Below are positions 8,232 to 17,671 of a DNA stretch of 50,199 nt, one piece after another (within the stretch, counting starts at the first letter, position 1; each line of letters begins with the position of its first letter). Location of the stretch: assembly GCA_041738285.1 (NCBI GenBank), contig JBGSQB010000077.1, positions 1 to 50,199 on the forward strand. Direction: 5' to 3'. Position numbers and translations under genes: made by a program. This DNA is from SZUA-521 sp041738285. Its GTDB lineage: Bacteria > Pseudomonadota > Gammaproteobacteria > Pseudomonadales > Azotimanducaceae. The notes beneath the pieces are model-generated. The model ran no database searches. It was not told where the DNA came from and saw nothing but the letters and a program-made list of their open reading frames with translations.

Positions 8232-9577
8232 CAACGCGCGGGTTCCGCCGCCATCGGCACGGTTCTCTTCAGCCACCAATGACCCGCACCTGCAACGATG
8301 GCCGTGCACAACGAGGCGGCGCCGAAAATACCTTGATAGCCCCACAAGGAATCTGCGATCCAGGCCAGCGGCAGATACAGCACGAGCATCCTCAGCACCG
8401 CTAGAATCAGCGATGGCGCCGGTCGACCCAATGCAACGAAGCTGCTCCCGGCCACCATGCTGACGCCCATCAACCCATAGCTGACGGGAACCAGTAGTAG
8501 ATACCAGTAGGTTGCCTCGATCACGCCGGGATCGTCATTGATGAGGCCCACGAGGGGGCGTCCGAGCACCGCCAGCACGACGGTCGCGAACAATCCCCAG
8601 GCAAACGAGAACCGATAGCCGATGCGCACCGCATCGCCGATGCGCTCGAACTGGCGGGCGCCATAGTTCTGGCCAACGATGGGATTGACGCTGGAAGCGA
8701 GCGACATCAATACCATGAGCGCAAGCGACTCGATGCGCACGGCAACCCCGAAACCCGCGACCACCTCATGGCCATAGGTGGACAGCAGCCCGAAGATCAC
8801 CCCCATCGAAGCCGGTCCGATGAGGTTGGTGAAGATCGACGGCACGCCGATGCGCAACACTTCGCGCCACGAATTCAGCACGGCCTGGATCGTGCCAATC
8901 GGTCGAAACAGACCTACGCGCGACAGCACCAACGCGGTCGCCACAAAAATCGCCGCGCGCGAGATGACAAACGCCCACGCTGACCCCAGATAGCCGATTC
9001 CCTCACTGATCCCGGGCACGCCGAATATCAACGCAGGCGCCATCAGCACCTGCAGCAGCGCTGCCGCCGTCATCAGCGCACCCGGTGTGCGCGCATTGCC
9101 GAGCGCGCGCAGCATCGACATCGCCACCATCGGCAACGCAAACAACGGTAAACCGATGAACCAGATGTCGATGTAACCCACGGCCAACGGCAGGATCTGA
9201 GCATCCGCGCCCAAGAGTTCGAACAGCTCCACCGACCAGAGCCAGCCGGCGATTGCGAGCGAAAGCACCAACAGCCCGACCAGCAGCAGCGTATGGGTGC
9301 CGAGAAGCAGCGTGCGTGAACGATCTCCACCGCCCAAAGCCCGGGACATGATCGACGTGGCGCCTACGCCGAGCCCCATGCTGACCGACGACAGCGCCAT
9401 GACGAGTGGGAATGAGAAGCTGACAGCAGCGAGTTCCGGAGTGCCGATCCGGCCGATGTAGACCGTGTCGATCATCGACGCAACGATCATCGACGAGATG
9501 CCGAGGAACATCGGAATGGTCAGTCGAACGACGTGCCCGCCGACGGGGCCGGTGGTGAGGTCTTCGCCGCGCTTCAC
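8231..9577 (-). CDS. MATE family efflux transporter
   Basis: A 448-residue inner-membrane protein with about 12 hydrophobic helices in two repeats typical of MatE domains. The opening (LTTGPVGGHVVRLTIPMFLGISSMIVASMIDTVYIGRIGTPELAAVSFSFP) is characteristic of the family, as is the internal repeat LIGPASMGVIFGLLSTYGHEVVAG. MATE proteins export cationic drugs or metabolites in exchange for Na+ or H+. The substrate is not predictable. It is the first gene of a two-gene unit; its stop overlaps the start of the metallopeptidase gene by one base (TGATG), so the two products are probably made together. It is divergent from the GNAT-like gene at 9657. Confidence 0.92.
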   Translation of the reverse strand: MKRGEDLTTGPVGGHVVRLTIPMFLGISSMIVASMIDTVYIGRIGTPELAAVSFSFPLVMALSSVSMGLGVGATSIMSRALGGGDRSRTLLLGTHTLLLVGLLVLSLAIAGWLWSVELFELLGADAQILPLAVGYIDIWFIGLPLFALPMVAMSMLRALGNARTPGALMTAAALLQVLMAPALIFGVPGISEGIGYLGSAWAFVISRAAIFVATALVLSRVGLFRPIGTIQAVLNSWREVLRIGVPSIFTNLIGPASMGVIFGLLSTYGHEVVAGFGVAVRIESLALMVLMSLASSVNPIVGQNYGARQFERIGDAVRIGYRFSFAWGLFATVVLAVLGRPLVGLINDDPGVIEATYWYLLLVPVSYGLMGVSMVAGSSFVALGRPAPSLILAVLRMLVLYLPLAWIADSLWGYQGIFGAASLCTAIVAGAGHWWLKRTVPMAAEPAR

Positions 9578-9656
9578 CCGTCTGTGTCCACTGAACTTCC
9601 GGCTCGGTATGCAACTTCGGTTATTCTAACCGTATGCTCGCCAATGCTTCTCAGCT

Positions 9657-10811
9657 GTGACCGAAGCGTCCGGACGCGTCGTACGGTCCATCACTGAAAT
9701 TCCGGCCACCGACTGGGACGCTTGTGCCAATCCTGGTGGCGACGTCGAATTCGATCCGCTCGTCAGTCACGCATTTCTCGACGCCCTAGAGCGCTCCGAG
9801 AGCGCCATGACCAGAACCGGCTGGCAACCATTCCACCTCGTCATCGAACGCTCCGGCCAGACCGTCGGCGTGGCGCCGCTGTACCTCAAGGGCCATTCCC
9901 GCGGTGAGTATGTATTCGATCAGAACTGGGCCGATGCATGGGAGCGCGCCGGTGGCCGCTATTATCCGAAGCTGCAGTGCAGCGTGCCGTTCACCCCTGT
10001 CACGGGGCGGCGCCTGCTGGCGCGTGAGCCCGAGTCGGTGATCGAGGCAACGCTCGCCTCAGGTTGCGTGAATCTGGCCGAACAGCTCGACGTATCGAGT
10101 CTGCACGTCACGTTTGCCACCGAACGGCAATGGCAGTTGCTCGGCTCGATGGGGTTCTTGAAGCGAATCGATCAACAGTTCATCTGGCGGAACAGGGGTT
10201 ATGCATCGTTCGATGAGTTCCTCGCGGCACTTGCCTCGAAGAAGCGCAAGAACTTGAAGCGCGAGCGGCGCGACGCGCTCGGCAATGGTATCGAGATGGA
10301 GTGGGTCACGGGTAGCGATCTGCGCGAACACCATTGGGATGCGTTCTATGACTTTTACATGGACACCGGACACCGCAAGTGGGGCACGCCCTACCTCACC
10401 CGAGGGTTCTTCAGCCTGATCGGCCAAAGCATGGCCGACCACGTGCTGCTCATCATGGCGCGCCGCGGCGGCCGCTATGTGGCCGGAGCCCTGAACTTCA
10501 TCGGTTCACACGCGCTGTTCGGTCGCAATTGGGGGTGCATCGAAGATCACCCATTCCTGCACTTCGAGACCTGCTATTACCAGGCGATCGACTTCGCGAT
10601 CGATCGCGGGCTCACACGCGTCGAAGCCGGCGCCCAGGGTGGCCACAAGGTCGCGCGCGGTTACGAGCCAACGACCACCTACAGCGCTCATTGGATTGCC
10701 GATCGCGGCTTGCGCAACGCGATCGCGCGGTTCCTGGACGCGGAGCACAAGTACGTCGAACACGACCAGGCGCTGATCCGGGAGCGCCTGCCCTTCAAAA
10801 TCACCCAGTGA
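9657..10811 (+). CDS. FemAB/GNAT-like acyltransferase, peptidoglycan biosynthesis/recognition family (COG3146-like)
   Basis: A 384-residue soluble protein. The family pattern is recognisable: an N-terminal WDACANPGGDVEFDPLVSHAFLDALE segment; AGGRYYPKLQCSVPFTPVTGRRLL near residue 100; a basic helix KKRKNLKRERRDAL near 195; and a C-terminal HFETCYYQAIDFAIDRGLTRVEAGAQGGHKVARGY. Such proteins carry tandem GNAT folds and are annotated as peptidogalycan biosynthesis/recognition proteins; their reaction is unproven. The start is GTG 9657 and no clear Shine-Dalgarno is visible. Monocistronic, convergent with mscL. Confidence 0.85.
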   Translation: MTEASGRVVRSITEIPATDWDACANPGGDVEFDPLVSHAFLDALERSESAMTRTGWQPFHLVIERSGQTVGVAPLYLKGHSRGEYVFDQNWADAWERAGGRYYPKLQCSVPFTPVTGRRLLAREPESVIEATLASGCVNLAEQLDVSSLHVTFATERQWQLLGSMGFLKRIDQQFIWRNRGYASFDEFLAALASKKRKNLKRERRDALGNGIEMEWVTGSDLREHHWDAFYDFYMDTGHRKWGTPYLTRGFFSLIGQSMADHVLLIMARRGGRYVAGALNFIGSHALFGRNWGCIEDHPFLHFETCYYQAIDFAIDRGLTRVEAGAQGGHKVARGYEPTTTYSAHWIADRGLRNAIARFLDAEHKYVEHDQALIRERLPFKITQ

Positions 10812-10854
10812 GCGCAAGAGTCGGTAAGCCCGCTCCCACAACTCCGATCGACGA

Positions 10855-11253
10855 CTATCGCTTCAGGAGATCACGAATTTCGGTCAGCAGTACTTCCTGA
10901 CGCGGCGGTTCGGCAGGTTTTGTGGGCGCTGCCTCTTCTGCCTTCTTGAGGGCGTTCATGCCTTTGATCACGAGGAAGATCGCAAAGGCGATGATGATGA
11001 AATCGACGATGGTCTGGATGAACTTGCCGTACGCAATCACCACGCCGGGAGCGCCATCGGTCAACGCCGACAGCGTGATCGCGAGGTCGGAAAAGTCCAC
11101 GCCGCCGATCAGCAGGCCCAGCGGCGGCATCATGACGTCCGCAACGAAGGACGACACGATCTTGCCAAAAGCACCACCGATGATGATGCCCACGGCCATG
11201 TCGACCACATTGCCACGCATGGCAAAACTCTTGAATTCGGTGACAAAGGACAT
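10855..11253 (-). CDS. mscL: large-conductance mechanosensitive channel MscL
   Basis: A 132-residue protein, close to the usual 136. The N-terminal SFVTEFKSFAMRGNVVDMAVGIIIGGAFGKIVSSFVADVMMPPLG is the conserved amphipathic helix plus TM1 pore helix. TM2 is IVDFIIIAFAIFLVIKGMNAL, and the C-terminal helix ends EVLLTEIRDLLKR. It forms a pentameric inner-membrane channel that opens under membrane tension and protects against hypo-osmotic shock. It is separated by 44 bases from the upstream hypothetical membrane gene and could be co-transcribed with it. Confidence 0.97.
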   Translation of the reverse strand: MSFVTEFKSFAMRGNVVDMAVGIIIGGAFGKIVSSFVADVMMPPLGLLIGGVDFSDLAITLSALTDGAPGVVIAYGKFIQTIVDFIIIAFAIFLVIKGMNALKKAEEAAPTKPAEPPRQEVLLTEIRDLLKR

Positions 11254-11297
11254 GCCCCCTCCGGTCTGTCGTTGATTGGTTCGAATGCGCAGCTATG

Positions 11298-11714
11298 CTA
11301 CCTACGCCACACGCGCCATGCACTCGCGCCGATGATCGCGAGCACACCGAACTGCAGCGGTGCCCACCACTGCTGCCACGTCGATGTGGCCACATCGCAG
11401 ATGCCCGAGCCCGCAAACGTAACCGCCACCAACGTATCCCCGACACTCCACACGGCGAGCAGCATCAGGGGCGCCAAGGCGATCCCAGGCAGTCGCAGCA
11501 ACGCAGCAACGCCTGTTACCTTGTTGCCCTGGGGCAGTGTCAGTGCGAGCAGCGCGACCATGGGTGCAGATACGAGCGTGAGAAACCAGGGCTCGATGCC
11601 CGCGACCGAGCAGTCCACCGCACGCAGCGCCGCAACCCAGACGCAATGTGCGAGCACCGTCAGCCATGCAACCAGCGCAAGCCCCAGGCGCAGGAACAGC
11701 TCGGCGAGGCTCAC
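11298..11714 (-). CDS. hypothetical four-helix membrane protein
   Basis: A 138-residue protein with four hydrophobic segments (LGLALVAWLTVLAHCVWVAAL, WFLTLVSAPMVALLALTL, IALAPLMLLAVWSVGDTLVA, LQFGVLAIIGASAWRVW). It starts at GTG 11714, only six bases after the stop of the DUF3014 gene, which supports translation and co-transcription. No family is recognised; an inner-membrane role is inferred. Confidence 0.6.
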   Translation of the reverse strand: MSLAELFLRLGLALVAWLTVLAHCVWVAALRAVDCSVAGIEPWFLTLVSAPMVALLALTLPQGNKVTGVAALLRLPGIALAPLMLLAVWSVGDTLVAVTFAGSGICDVATSTWQQWWAPLQFGVLAIIGASAWRVWRR

Positions 11715-11720
11715 ACCCAG

Positions 11721-12482
11721 CTACAAATAGCTCTGCACTTCGCGCAGGTACGTTTTCAATCGGGCGACATTGGCCGGTCCCATCCGCAGCAGCTGCTTCT
11801 GCAGCGGCGGCAGCGATTCGAGGCCTTGATCCGCGTATTGATAGAAGACCTTCGGCTGCACCAGTTCGATGTCGCCGTCCGGTTCCGGTGTCTGCAAGGC
11901 TTGCCGGATCCCGGCGCGCACCGCGCCCAGCGGATCGGGGTCCCGATGACCGAGTTCCGCGAGCGCTTCGCGGAGCATTGGCGCAAACGTGCGCAGCAGC
12001 ACGGCTGCCTGCTCGGGCGGCAAGCTGACGATGGTGTCCACTGTCGTGTCGAATCGCGCATAGCCGGCCGGATCGACGAAGGTCTTGCCTCCTTCCTCGC
12101 GCACCTGGAATTTACCAGTGGGGGCTAGAAAACCGAGCTGACGCCGCGGGATCTCCCCGAGCGCAGCATTGTCGATGACGACCGCAAAGCGCCTGACCAG
12201 TTCATCGCGGGACAGCCAATCACCAAGACGTTCGGACAACGTCAGCACCTGTTCGCGCACGAAATCATCGCTTTCGTTCAACGGTGGAAGCGGCGGCGGC
12301 GGTTGCGCGATAGGCGTATCCGACGAGATCGGTTCAGGCACCGGCGTTGCCACGTCCTCCTCGACAGCTGGCGGGTGATCGGCCGCCGGCGGCGGTGGCT
12401 CATCCGAACTGATCAACCAGTACAGAAGGCCCACTACGGCGATCAGCGCGACAACACCGATCGCCACGATACGTGGCTGCAT
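11721..12482 (-). CDS. DUF3014 domain-containing membrane-anchored protein
   Basis: A 253-residue protein starting at ATG 12482, preceded by GGGAGTCAGGAC. One N-terminal transmembrane helix (IVAIGVVALIAVVGLLYWLI) is followed by a Pro/Glu-rich linker to about residue 70. The soluble domain (DDFVREQVLTLSERLGDWLS ... LREVQSYL) fits DUF3014, a proteobacterial family of unknown function, normally about 250-300 residues. The domain is expected on the periplasmic side. It is divergent from asnS. Confidence 0.85.
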   Translation of the reverse strand: MQPRIVAIGVVALIAVVGLLYWLISSDEPPPPAADHPPAVEEDVATPVPEPISSDTPIAQPPPPLPPLNESDDFVREQVLTLSERLGDWLSRDELVRRFAVVIDNAALGEIPRRQLGFLAPTGKFQVREEGGKTFVDPAGYARFDTTVDTIVSLPPEQAAVLLRTFAPMLREALAELGHRDPDPLGAVRAGIRQALQTPEPDGDIELVQPKVFYQYADQGLESLPPLQKQLLRMGPANVARLKTYLREVQSYL

Positions 12483-12584
12483 GTCCTGACTCCCTTTCTT
12501 CTCCGCGGGCATTATCACCGCTCGCGTCGCGTTCATCCTAGGAATAATTCCGATATCATGATCCGTTTTTCGGTCCTGCCTGCC

Positions 12585-13979
12585 ATGACAAAATGCTCCG
12601 TTGCAGCCATCCTCGATCATCGAATCGCCGTGGGCATCGACGTGGAAGTGAACGGCTGGGTGCGTACGCGGCGTACCTCCAAGGGCGGATTCACGTTCAT
12701 TGCGGTCCACGATGGTTCCTGTTTCGATCCGCTACAGGTTGTGGCCGGTGCCGCGCTGTCCAACTACGACGACGAGATCGTTGAGCTCGGCACCGGCTGC
12801 GCGGTCACCATTCGGGGCCAGCTGGTGGAGTCGAGCGGCCAGCAGACGCGGGAGATTCAGGCGAGTTCGGTGTCGGTGGTCGGATGGGTCGATGATCCAG
12901 AGACCTACCCCATCGCCAAGAAACGGCACACGTTCGAGTACCTTCGAACGGTGGCGCATTTACGCCCGCGGACCAATACGTTCGGCGCCATTGCCCGCGT
13001 GCGCAACTCGATCGCGCAGGCAGTGCACAGCTACTTCCATCGCCAGGGGTTCATCTGGGTCAACACACCCATCATCACTGCAAGCGATTGCGAGGGTGCA
13101 GGCCAACTGTTTCGAGTGAGTACTCTGGACCAGGCAAACCTGCCCCGCACGCCGAACGGCGCCGTTGATCATGCGCAGGATTTCTTCGGACGCGAGACCT
13201 ACCTCACCGTGTCCGGGCAGCTGAACGTCGAGACGTACTGCCTTGCGCTGTCCAAGGTGTATACCTTCGGACCCACGTTTCGAGCCGAGAACTCAAACAC
13301 CAGTCGTCACTTGGCCGAGTTCTGGATGATCGAACCCGAGGTCGCATTCGCCGATCTCGACGCCAATGCCGCCCTTGCCGAGGACTTCCTCAAAGCCGTC
13401 TGTCGGGAGGTGCTCGCCGAGCGGGAGGACGATATGAAGTTCTTCGCCCAGCACATCGACAAGGACGTCATCGAACGCCTGCAACATGTCATCGAAACGC
13501 CCTTCACGCGCATCGACTACGCGGATGCGGTGAAAATTCTCGAAGGCTCAGGGCGCTCCTTCGAATTCCCTGTGAAGTGGGGTCTCGATCTGCAGTCGGA
13601 ACACGAACGTTTCCTCACCGAAACTCACTGCAAAGGTCCGGTCGTTGTCGCCAACTACCCGAAGGACATCAAGGCCTTCTACATGCGCGTCAATGACGAC
13701 CAACGCACTGTCGCGGCAATGGATGTGCTCGTGCCCGGTGTGGGCGAGATCATCGGCGGCAGTCAGCGCGAGGAACGTATCGACGTGCTCAACGCGCGCA
13801 TGGCCGAGCACCATATCGGCACCGAACTCGACTGGTATCGGGATCTGCGCCGCTATGGCACTGTGCCTCACGCGGGATTCGGTCTCGGTCTCGAACGGCT
13901 GGTGCTGTATCTGACCGGCATGGAGAACATCCGCGACGTCATTCCTTTTCCAAGAGTTCCGCAGAATGCGAGTTTCTGA
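12585..13979 (+). CDS. asnS: asparaginyl-tRNA synthetase
   Basis: A 464-residue class IIb aminoacyl-tRNA synthetase that charges tRNA-Asn in the cytoplasm. The N-terminal OB-fold reads VEVNGWVRTRRTSKGGFTFIAVHDGS. Motif 2 region: FGPTFRAENSNTSRHLAEFWMIEPEVAF. Motif 3: HAGFGLGLERLVLYLTGMENIRDVIPFPRVP at the C-terminus. The ATG at 12585 gives a start that aligns with the length of E. coli AsnS (466); the ATG at 12558 would add nine residues. The shared upstream region holds a short palindrome GGAATAATTCC at 12541-12551. The ABC transporter pair follows after 21 bases. Confidence 0.97.
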   Translation: MTKCSVAAILDHRIAVGIDVEVNGWVRTRRTSKGGFTFIAVHDGSCFDPLQVVAGAALSNYDDEIVELGTGCAVTIRGQLVESSGQQTREIQASSVSVVGWVDDPETYPIAKKRHTFEYLRTVAHLRPRTNTFGAIARVRNSIAQAVHSYFHRQGFIWVNTPIITASDCEGAGQLFRVSTLDQANLPRTPNGAVDHAQDFFGRETYLTVSGQLNVETYCLALSKVYTFGPTFRAENSNTSRHLAEFWMIEPEVAFADLDANAALAEDFLKAVCREVLAEREDDMKFFAQHIDKDVIERLQHVIETPFTRIDYADAVKILEGSGRSFEFPVKWGLDLQSEHERFLTETHCKGPVVVANYPKDIKAFYMRVNDDQRTVAAMDVLVPGVGEIIGGSQREERIDVLNARMAEHHIGTELDWYRDLRRYGTVPHAGFGLGLERLVLYLTGMENIRDVIPFPRVPQNASF

Positions 13980-14000
13980 GGCGATCCGTAGCAATCGACG

Positions 14001-15761
14001 ATGCTGCGCTCGCTGATCCGGCTGCGAACTTTCGCAGCACCTTACCTTACGACCCTGCTGCTCGGTGTGCTCGCCTTTCTCGGCGCGCGCGTACTGGAGG
14101 CGCTGGTGCCCTTGTTTCTGGCGCGGGGAATCGACTCGCTCGCGAGCGGCAGCTACGACGTGCTGCTCCCTGTACTGGGGATCACCGCGGCCGTCGCCGG
14201 GCGCTTCGTCGTCGTCAGCTACGCCCGCATCACGGTTCGCAAGGTCGGCCAGAACATCGGCTTCGATCTGCGCCAGCGCCTGTATGCGCAACTTCAGCTG
14301 CAGGGCTCGGAGTTTTTCAACACGTACACGATCGGCGACATGATGACGCGCGCGGTCGCCGACATCGGCCTCGTCCAACGACTGGTGTCGATGGGAACGA
14401 TCCTGCTCGTGATTCTCGTCTTCGCGGCGATCGTAGGCTTTTCGTTCATGATGGCGCTCGAACCCACATTGACGCTCCTCATCCTGCCGCCGCTGCCGTT
14501 CGTGTTCATCTACGCCTGGTATGCATCGCGCAAGATGGGTGTCGCCTCTCGCGACGTGCAGGACCGGTTGTCGGATCTCGGCACACATGTACAGGAGAAT
14601 CTGTCAGGCATCCGCACCATTCAGGCGATGGTGCAGGAAGAAAACGAAGTGCGCCGATTCGGCGCCACCAATCAGGGTTACGCGGACGCCTTCTACGAGC
14701 AGGCGCGCATCAACTCGGCCATGGGTGCGTGGATGCCGACGCTGACGGCCATCAGTTCACTGATCATCATCGGCTACGGCGGCAGCCTCGTGCTCGCTGG
14801 AACGATGAGTGTCGGTGTGTTCACAGCGTTCTTCTTCTATCTCGCCATGGTCGTGCAGCCGTTCCGCGTGGCTGGATTCATGGTCAATCTGTTCCAGCGC
14901 GCGGCGGTCGCCGCGGAGCGACTGTTCGAGGTGTTCGATCTCGCGCCCGAGATCGTTGACAGGCCCAGTGGCAATACGCCACGTCAGATCACCGGCAAGA
15001 TCGACATTCGCGACCTGTCCTACCGTTATCCGCGCTCGGCGGAGCCGGCCCTGCGCGATATCACGCTGCACATCGAGCCCGGCGAGATCATCGCCATCAT
15101 GGGTCGTGTCGGCGCCGGCAAGACGACACTACTCAAGACCATCGTCAGATTGCTCGATCCACCGCCAGGCACTGTGCTCATCGATGGCCACGATGCGCGC
15201 GAATACCCGCTCTCGCAGCTGCGCAGTCAGATTGCCATGGTGCCTCAAGATCCCTTCCTGTTCGCCGAAGCGATTCGTAGCAACGTGACCTACGATGATC
15301 CCGCGCGTGACGCAGATCAGGTGTGGCTCGCCGCCGAAGCTGCCGATCTGAAGCAGACGATCGAGGACTTCCCGGCGCGACTGGAAACCATCGTTGGCGA
15401 GCGTGGCGTCACGCTGTCAGGTGGCCAGAAACAGCGCGCCACGCTTGCGCGCGGCCTCATTCGCAACGCGCCGGTACTGATCCTGGACGATTGCTTTTCG
15501 TCGGTAGACACAGAAACCGAAGAGCACATCCTGTCGCAGCTCAAGCACCTGCGTCACGGACAGACAACACTGCTCGTGTCCCATCGCGTTTCGACCGCTC
15601 GACACGCCGACAGAATCGTCATAATCGACGACGGGCGCATCGTTGAGATCGGCAGCCACGCGGACCTTCTGGATAGCGGCGGCTACTACCGTGAGCTGGA
15701 GCGAATTCAGCGCGAGGGCGCAACCGAGTCCGACTACGCTTCCGTCGGAGCACCCGGATGA
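14001..15761 (+). CDS. ABC exporter half-transporter (MdlA-like) with degenerate catalytic site
   Basis: A 586-residue fusion of a six-helix exporter membrane domain (residues 1-320) and an ATPase domain. Walker A GRVGAGKTT is near residue 367, the signature LSGGQ near 472, and Walker B LILDDCFSSVD near 492. The residue after the Walker B Asp is Asp, not the catalytic Glu, as in the degenerate half of heterodimeric exporters such as E. coli MdlA or TM287. The stop overlaps the start of the second half-transporter (ATGA, 15758-15761). Function: ATP-driven export of a lipid or drug-like substrate, not predictable further. Located directly behind asnS. Confidence 0.93.
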   Translation: MLRSLIRLRTFAAPYLTTLLLGVLAFLGARVLEALVPLFLARGIDSLASGSYDVLLPVLGITAAVAGRFVVVSYARITVRKVGQNIGFDLRQRLYAQLQLQGSEFFNTYTIGDMMTRAVADIGLVQRLVSMGTILLVILVFAAIVGFSFMMALEPTLTLLILPPLPFVFIYAWYASRKMGVASRDVQDRLSDLGTHVQENLSGIRTIQAMVQEENEVRRFGATNQGYADAFYEQARINSAMGAWMPTLTAISSLIIIGYGGSLVLAGTMSVGVFTAFFFYLAMVVQPFRVAGFMVNLFQRAAVAAERLFEVFDLAPEIVDRPSGNTPRQITGKIDIRDLSYRYPRSAEPALRDITLHIEPGEIIAIMGRVGAGKTTLLKTIVRLLDPPPGTVLIDGHDAREYPLSQLRSQIAMVPQDPFLFAEAIRSNVTYDDPARDADQVWLAAEAADLKQTIEDFPARLETIVGERGVTLSGGQKQRATLARGLIRNAPVLILDDCFSSVDTETEEHILSQLKHLRHGQTTLLVSHRVSTARHADRIVIIDDGRIVEIGSHADLLDSGGYYRELERIQREGATESDYASVGAPG

Positions 15762-17671
15762 AGAACCAGTCGGCAGGTGCCGCAGAGGGCAAATCCGTAC
15801 CTCGGCGCGACCACGCCATGTTCGACGCCGAGTTGTCCGCCAAGGCATTGAACGTACAGCTGTTGCGCCGATTGCTGCAGTGGATTCGACCCTACCGGCT
15901 GACCGTGCTCGTGAGCTCGGTCCTCATTCTGATCGCATCCGCACTGCAGGTGATGCTGCCGGTCGTCACGTCGATCGTCATCATCGACCATCTGTTCATC
16001 GGCAATACTGATCACGCCACGCCCGACATGGGCATGGTCGACGCGACCGATTGGATCATCGCTACCACCGGATTTCCGCCGCTCATCGCGGCCTGTGTGT
16101 TGTACGCAGTTCTGCACGTCGCGTGGGCGGTAACGAGCCACCTGCATCGACTGACGTTGATCAGCGCAGTGATCAAGGGCCTGCGCGACCTGCGACTCGA
16201 CCTGTTCCGACATCTGGAAACGCGGCCATCGTCGTTCTACGACCGCGTCGCAGTCGGCCGCATCATGACCCGCGTCACCAACGACATCGAAGCCTTGTAC
16301 GAATTGCTGCGCGGCATCGGTACGCTGATCGGTGAGTTCGTGCCGTTCTTCGTCGCGCTCGTCATCATGCTGGCAGTGGACGTGGAGCTGACAATCATCC
16401 TGCTCATCGCTCTGCCCATCATGGGCGGCGCCACCATGTATTTTCGCCGTGTTACGGGGCAGTTGTTCAGGCTGGTGCGGCAGTCTGTCTCTACGCTCAA
16501 CCAGAATCTGCAGGAAAACCTGGCGGGCCTTCAGGTCGTTCAACTCTCCGATCGTCAGGATCGAAACCTGGCGCAATACACACGGATCAACGAAGGCAAC
16601 AGATCGCTCGAGATCCGATCAATGAACATCGAAACACTCTACGGCGCGTTCACCGACAGCATGGCGTCAATCGCCCTCGGCGTGATCATCTGGTACGCCG
16701 GCGGCTCGATGGTGCAAGACCAGATCTCGCTTGGCGGCATCATCCTGTTCACGCGCTTCATCGACATGCTGTTTCACCCCGTGGTGGTCCTGGGTGAGCA
16801 GACCAACATCCTGTTTCGCGCCATGGCCAGCGGCGAACGGATATTTCAGGCACTCGATTGGGACGAGAGAATTCACGAACCCGACCAGCCGGCAGCACTA
16901 CCGCCGCGCTTGCACGGCAGTGTCGAATTCAAGCACCTCGACTTCGCCTACACGCCCGATATTCCGGTGCTGCGCGATGTTTCGTTCACCATCAACCCAG
17001 GGGAGAAACTCGCGATCGTCGGCCCCACCGGCTCGGGCAAGAGTACCCTGATTCGTCTGCTCGGCCGCTTCTACGACTTCGACGATGGACAGATCTTTCT
17101 CGACGGGATCGATCTCAATCGCATCCATACCCACGATCTTCGATCCCGGATCGGTGTGGTGCTGCAGGACTTCCATATTTTCTCCGGCACGATCTACGAG
17201 AACATAGCGCTCGGCAACTCATCGATCGATCGTGATCGTGCGATCGCCGCGGCGCGTACCGTCAACGCGCACGAATTCATCAGCCGCCTGCCGAGCGGCT
17301 ACGACACGGTACTGTCGGAGCGGGGACAGAACCTCTCACAGGGTCAGCGTCAGCTGCTCGCATTCGCGCGGGTGCTCGCCGCGGATCCCGAGATCCTGAT
17401 CCTCGACGAAGCCACCGCCAGCATCGACACCGAAACGGAACTACTGATTCAGGATGCGCTGCGCAAACTCACCCACGGCCGTACGTCCATTCTGATCGCT
17501 CACCGTCTGCAGACGATTCAGGAGGCCGACCGGGTGCTGGTGCTGCATCACGGCCGCGTCAAGGAACTGGGTACACACGAAGAGCTGATCGCGCTGCGCG
17601 GCCTCTACTACACCCTGCACACGCTGCAATTCCAGGATGTCAGCGACGAAGAACTCGATTCATTGGCCTAA
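15758..17671 (+). CDS. ABC exporter half-transporter (MdlB-like), canonical ATPase partner
   Basis: A 637-residue exporter subunit with a six-helix domain (about residues 40-360) and an ATPase domain. Walker A GPTGSGKST is near residue 422, Walker B LILDEATASID near 548 with the catalytic Glu intact, and an H-loop LIAHRL. The signature is LSQGQ near 526 instead of LSGGQ. The non-canonical signature here and the Asp Walker B in the partner would lie in the same composite site, leaving one active and one degenerate ATP site. The start overlaps the partner's stop by four bases. It is convergent with, and overlaps by four bases, the broken symporter gene at 17668. Confidence 0.93.
   Translation: MKNQSAGAAEGKSVPRRDHAMFDAELSAKALNVQLLRRLLQWIRPYRLTVLVSSVLILIASALQVMLPVVTSIVIIDHLFIGNTDHATPDMGMVDATDWIIATTGFPPLIAACVLYAVLHVAWAVTSHLHRLTLISAVIKGLRDLRLDLFRHLETRPSSFYDRVAVGRIMTRVTNDIEALYELLRGIGTLIGEFVPFFVALVIMLAVDVELTIILLIALPIMGGATMYFRRVTGQLFRLVRQSVSTLNQNLQENLAGLQVVQLSDRQDRNLAQYTRINEGNRSLEIRSMNIETLYGAFTDSMASIALGVIIWYAGGSMVQDQISLGGIILFTRFIDMLFHPVVVLGEQTNILFRAMASGERIFQALDWDERIHEPDQPAALPPRLHGSVEFKHLDFAYTPDIPVLRDVSFTINPGEKLAIVGPTGSGKSTLIRLLGRFYDFDDGQIFLDGIDLNRIHTHDLRSRIGVVLQDFHIFSGTIYENIALGNSSIDRDRAIAAARTVNAHEFISRLPSGYDTVLSERGQNLSQGQRQLLAFARVLAADPEILILDEATASIDTETELLIQDALRKLTHGRTSILIAHRLQTIQEADRVLVLHHGRVKELGTHEELIALRGLYYTLHTLQFQDVSDEELDSLA

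Noticed and set aside
12541..12551. Palindrome GGAATAATTCC upstream of asnS as a T-box or operator
   Set aside because: No T-box or structured leader is present and the palindrome is short; chance occurrence cannot be excluded.
13548..14588. A 346-codon minus-strand frame opposite the end of asnS and the start of the ABC gene
   Set aside because: It runs antisense to two confident genes and its composition (His, Arg, Gln, Glu rich) is that of a shadow frame.
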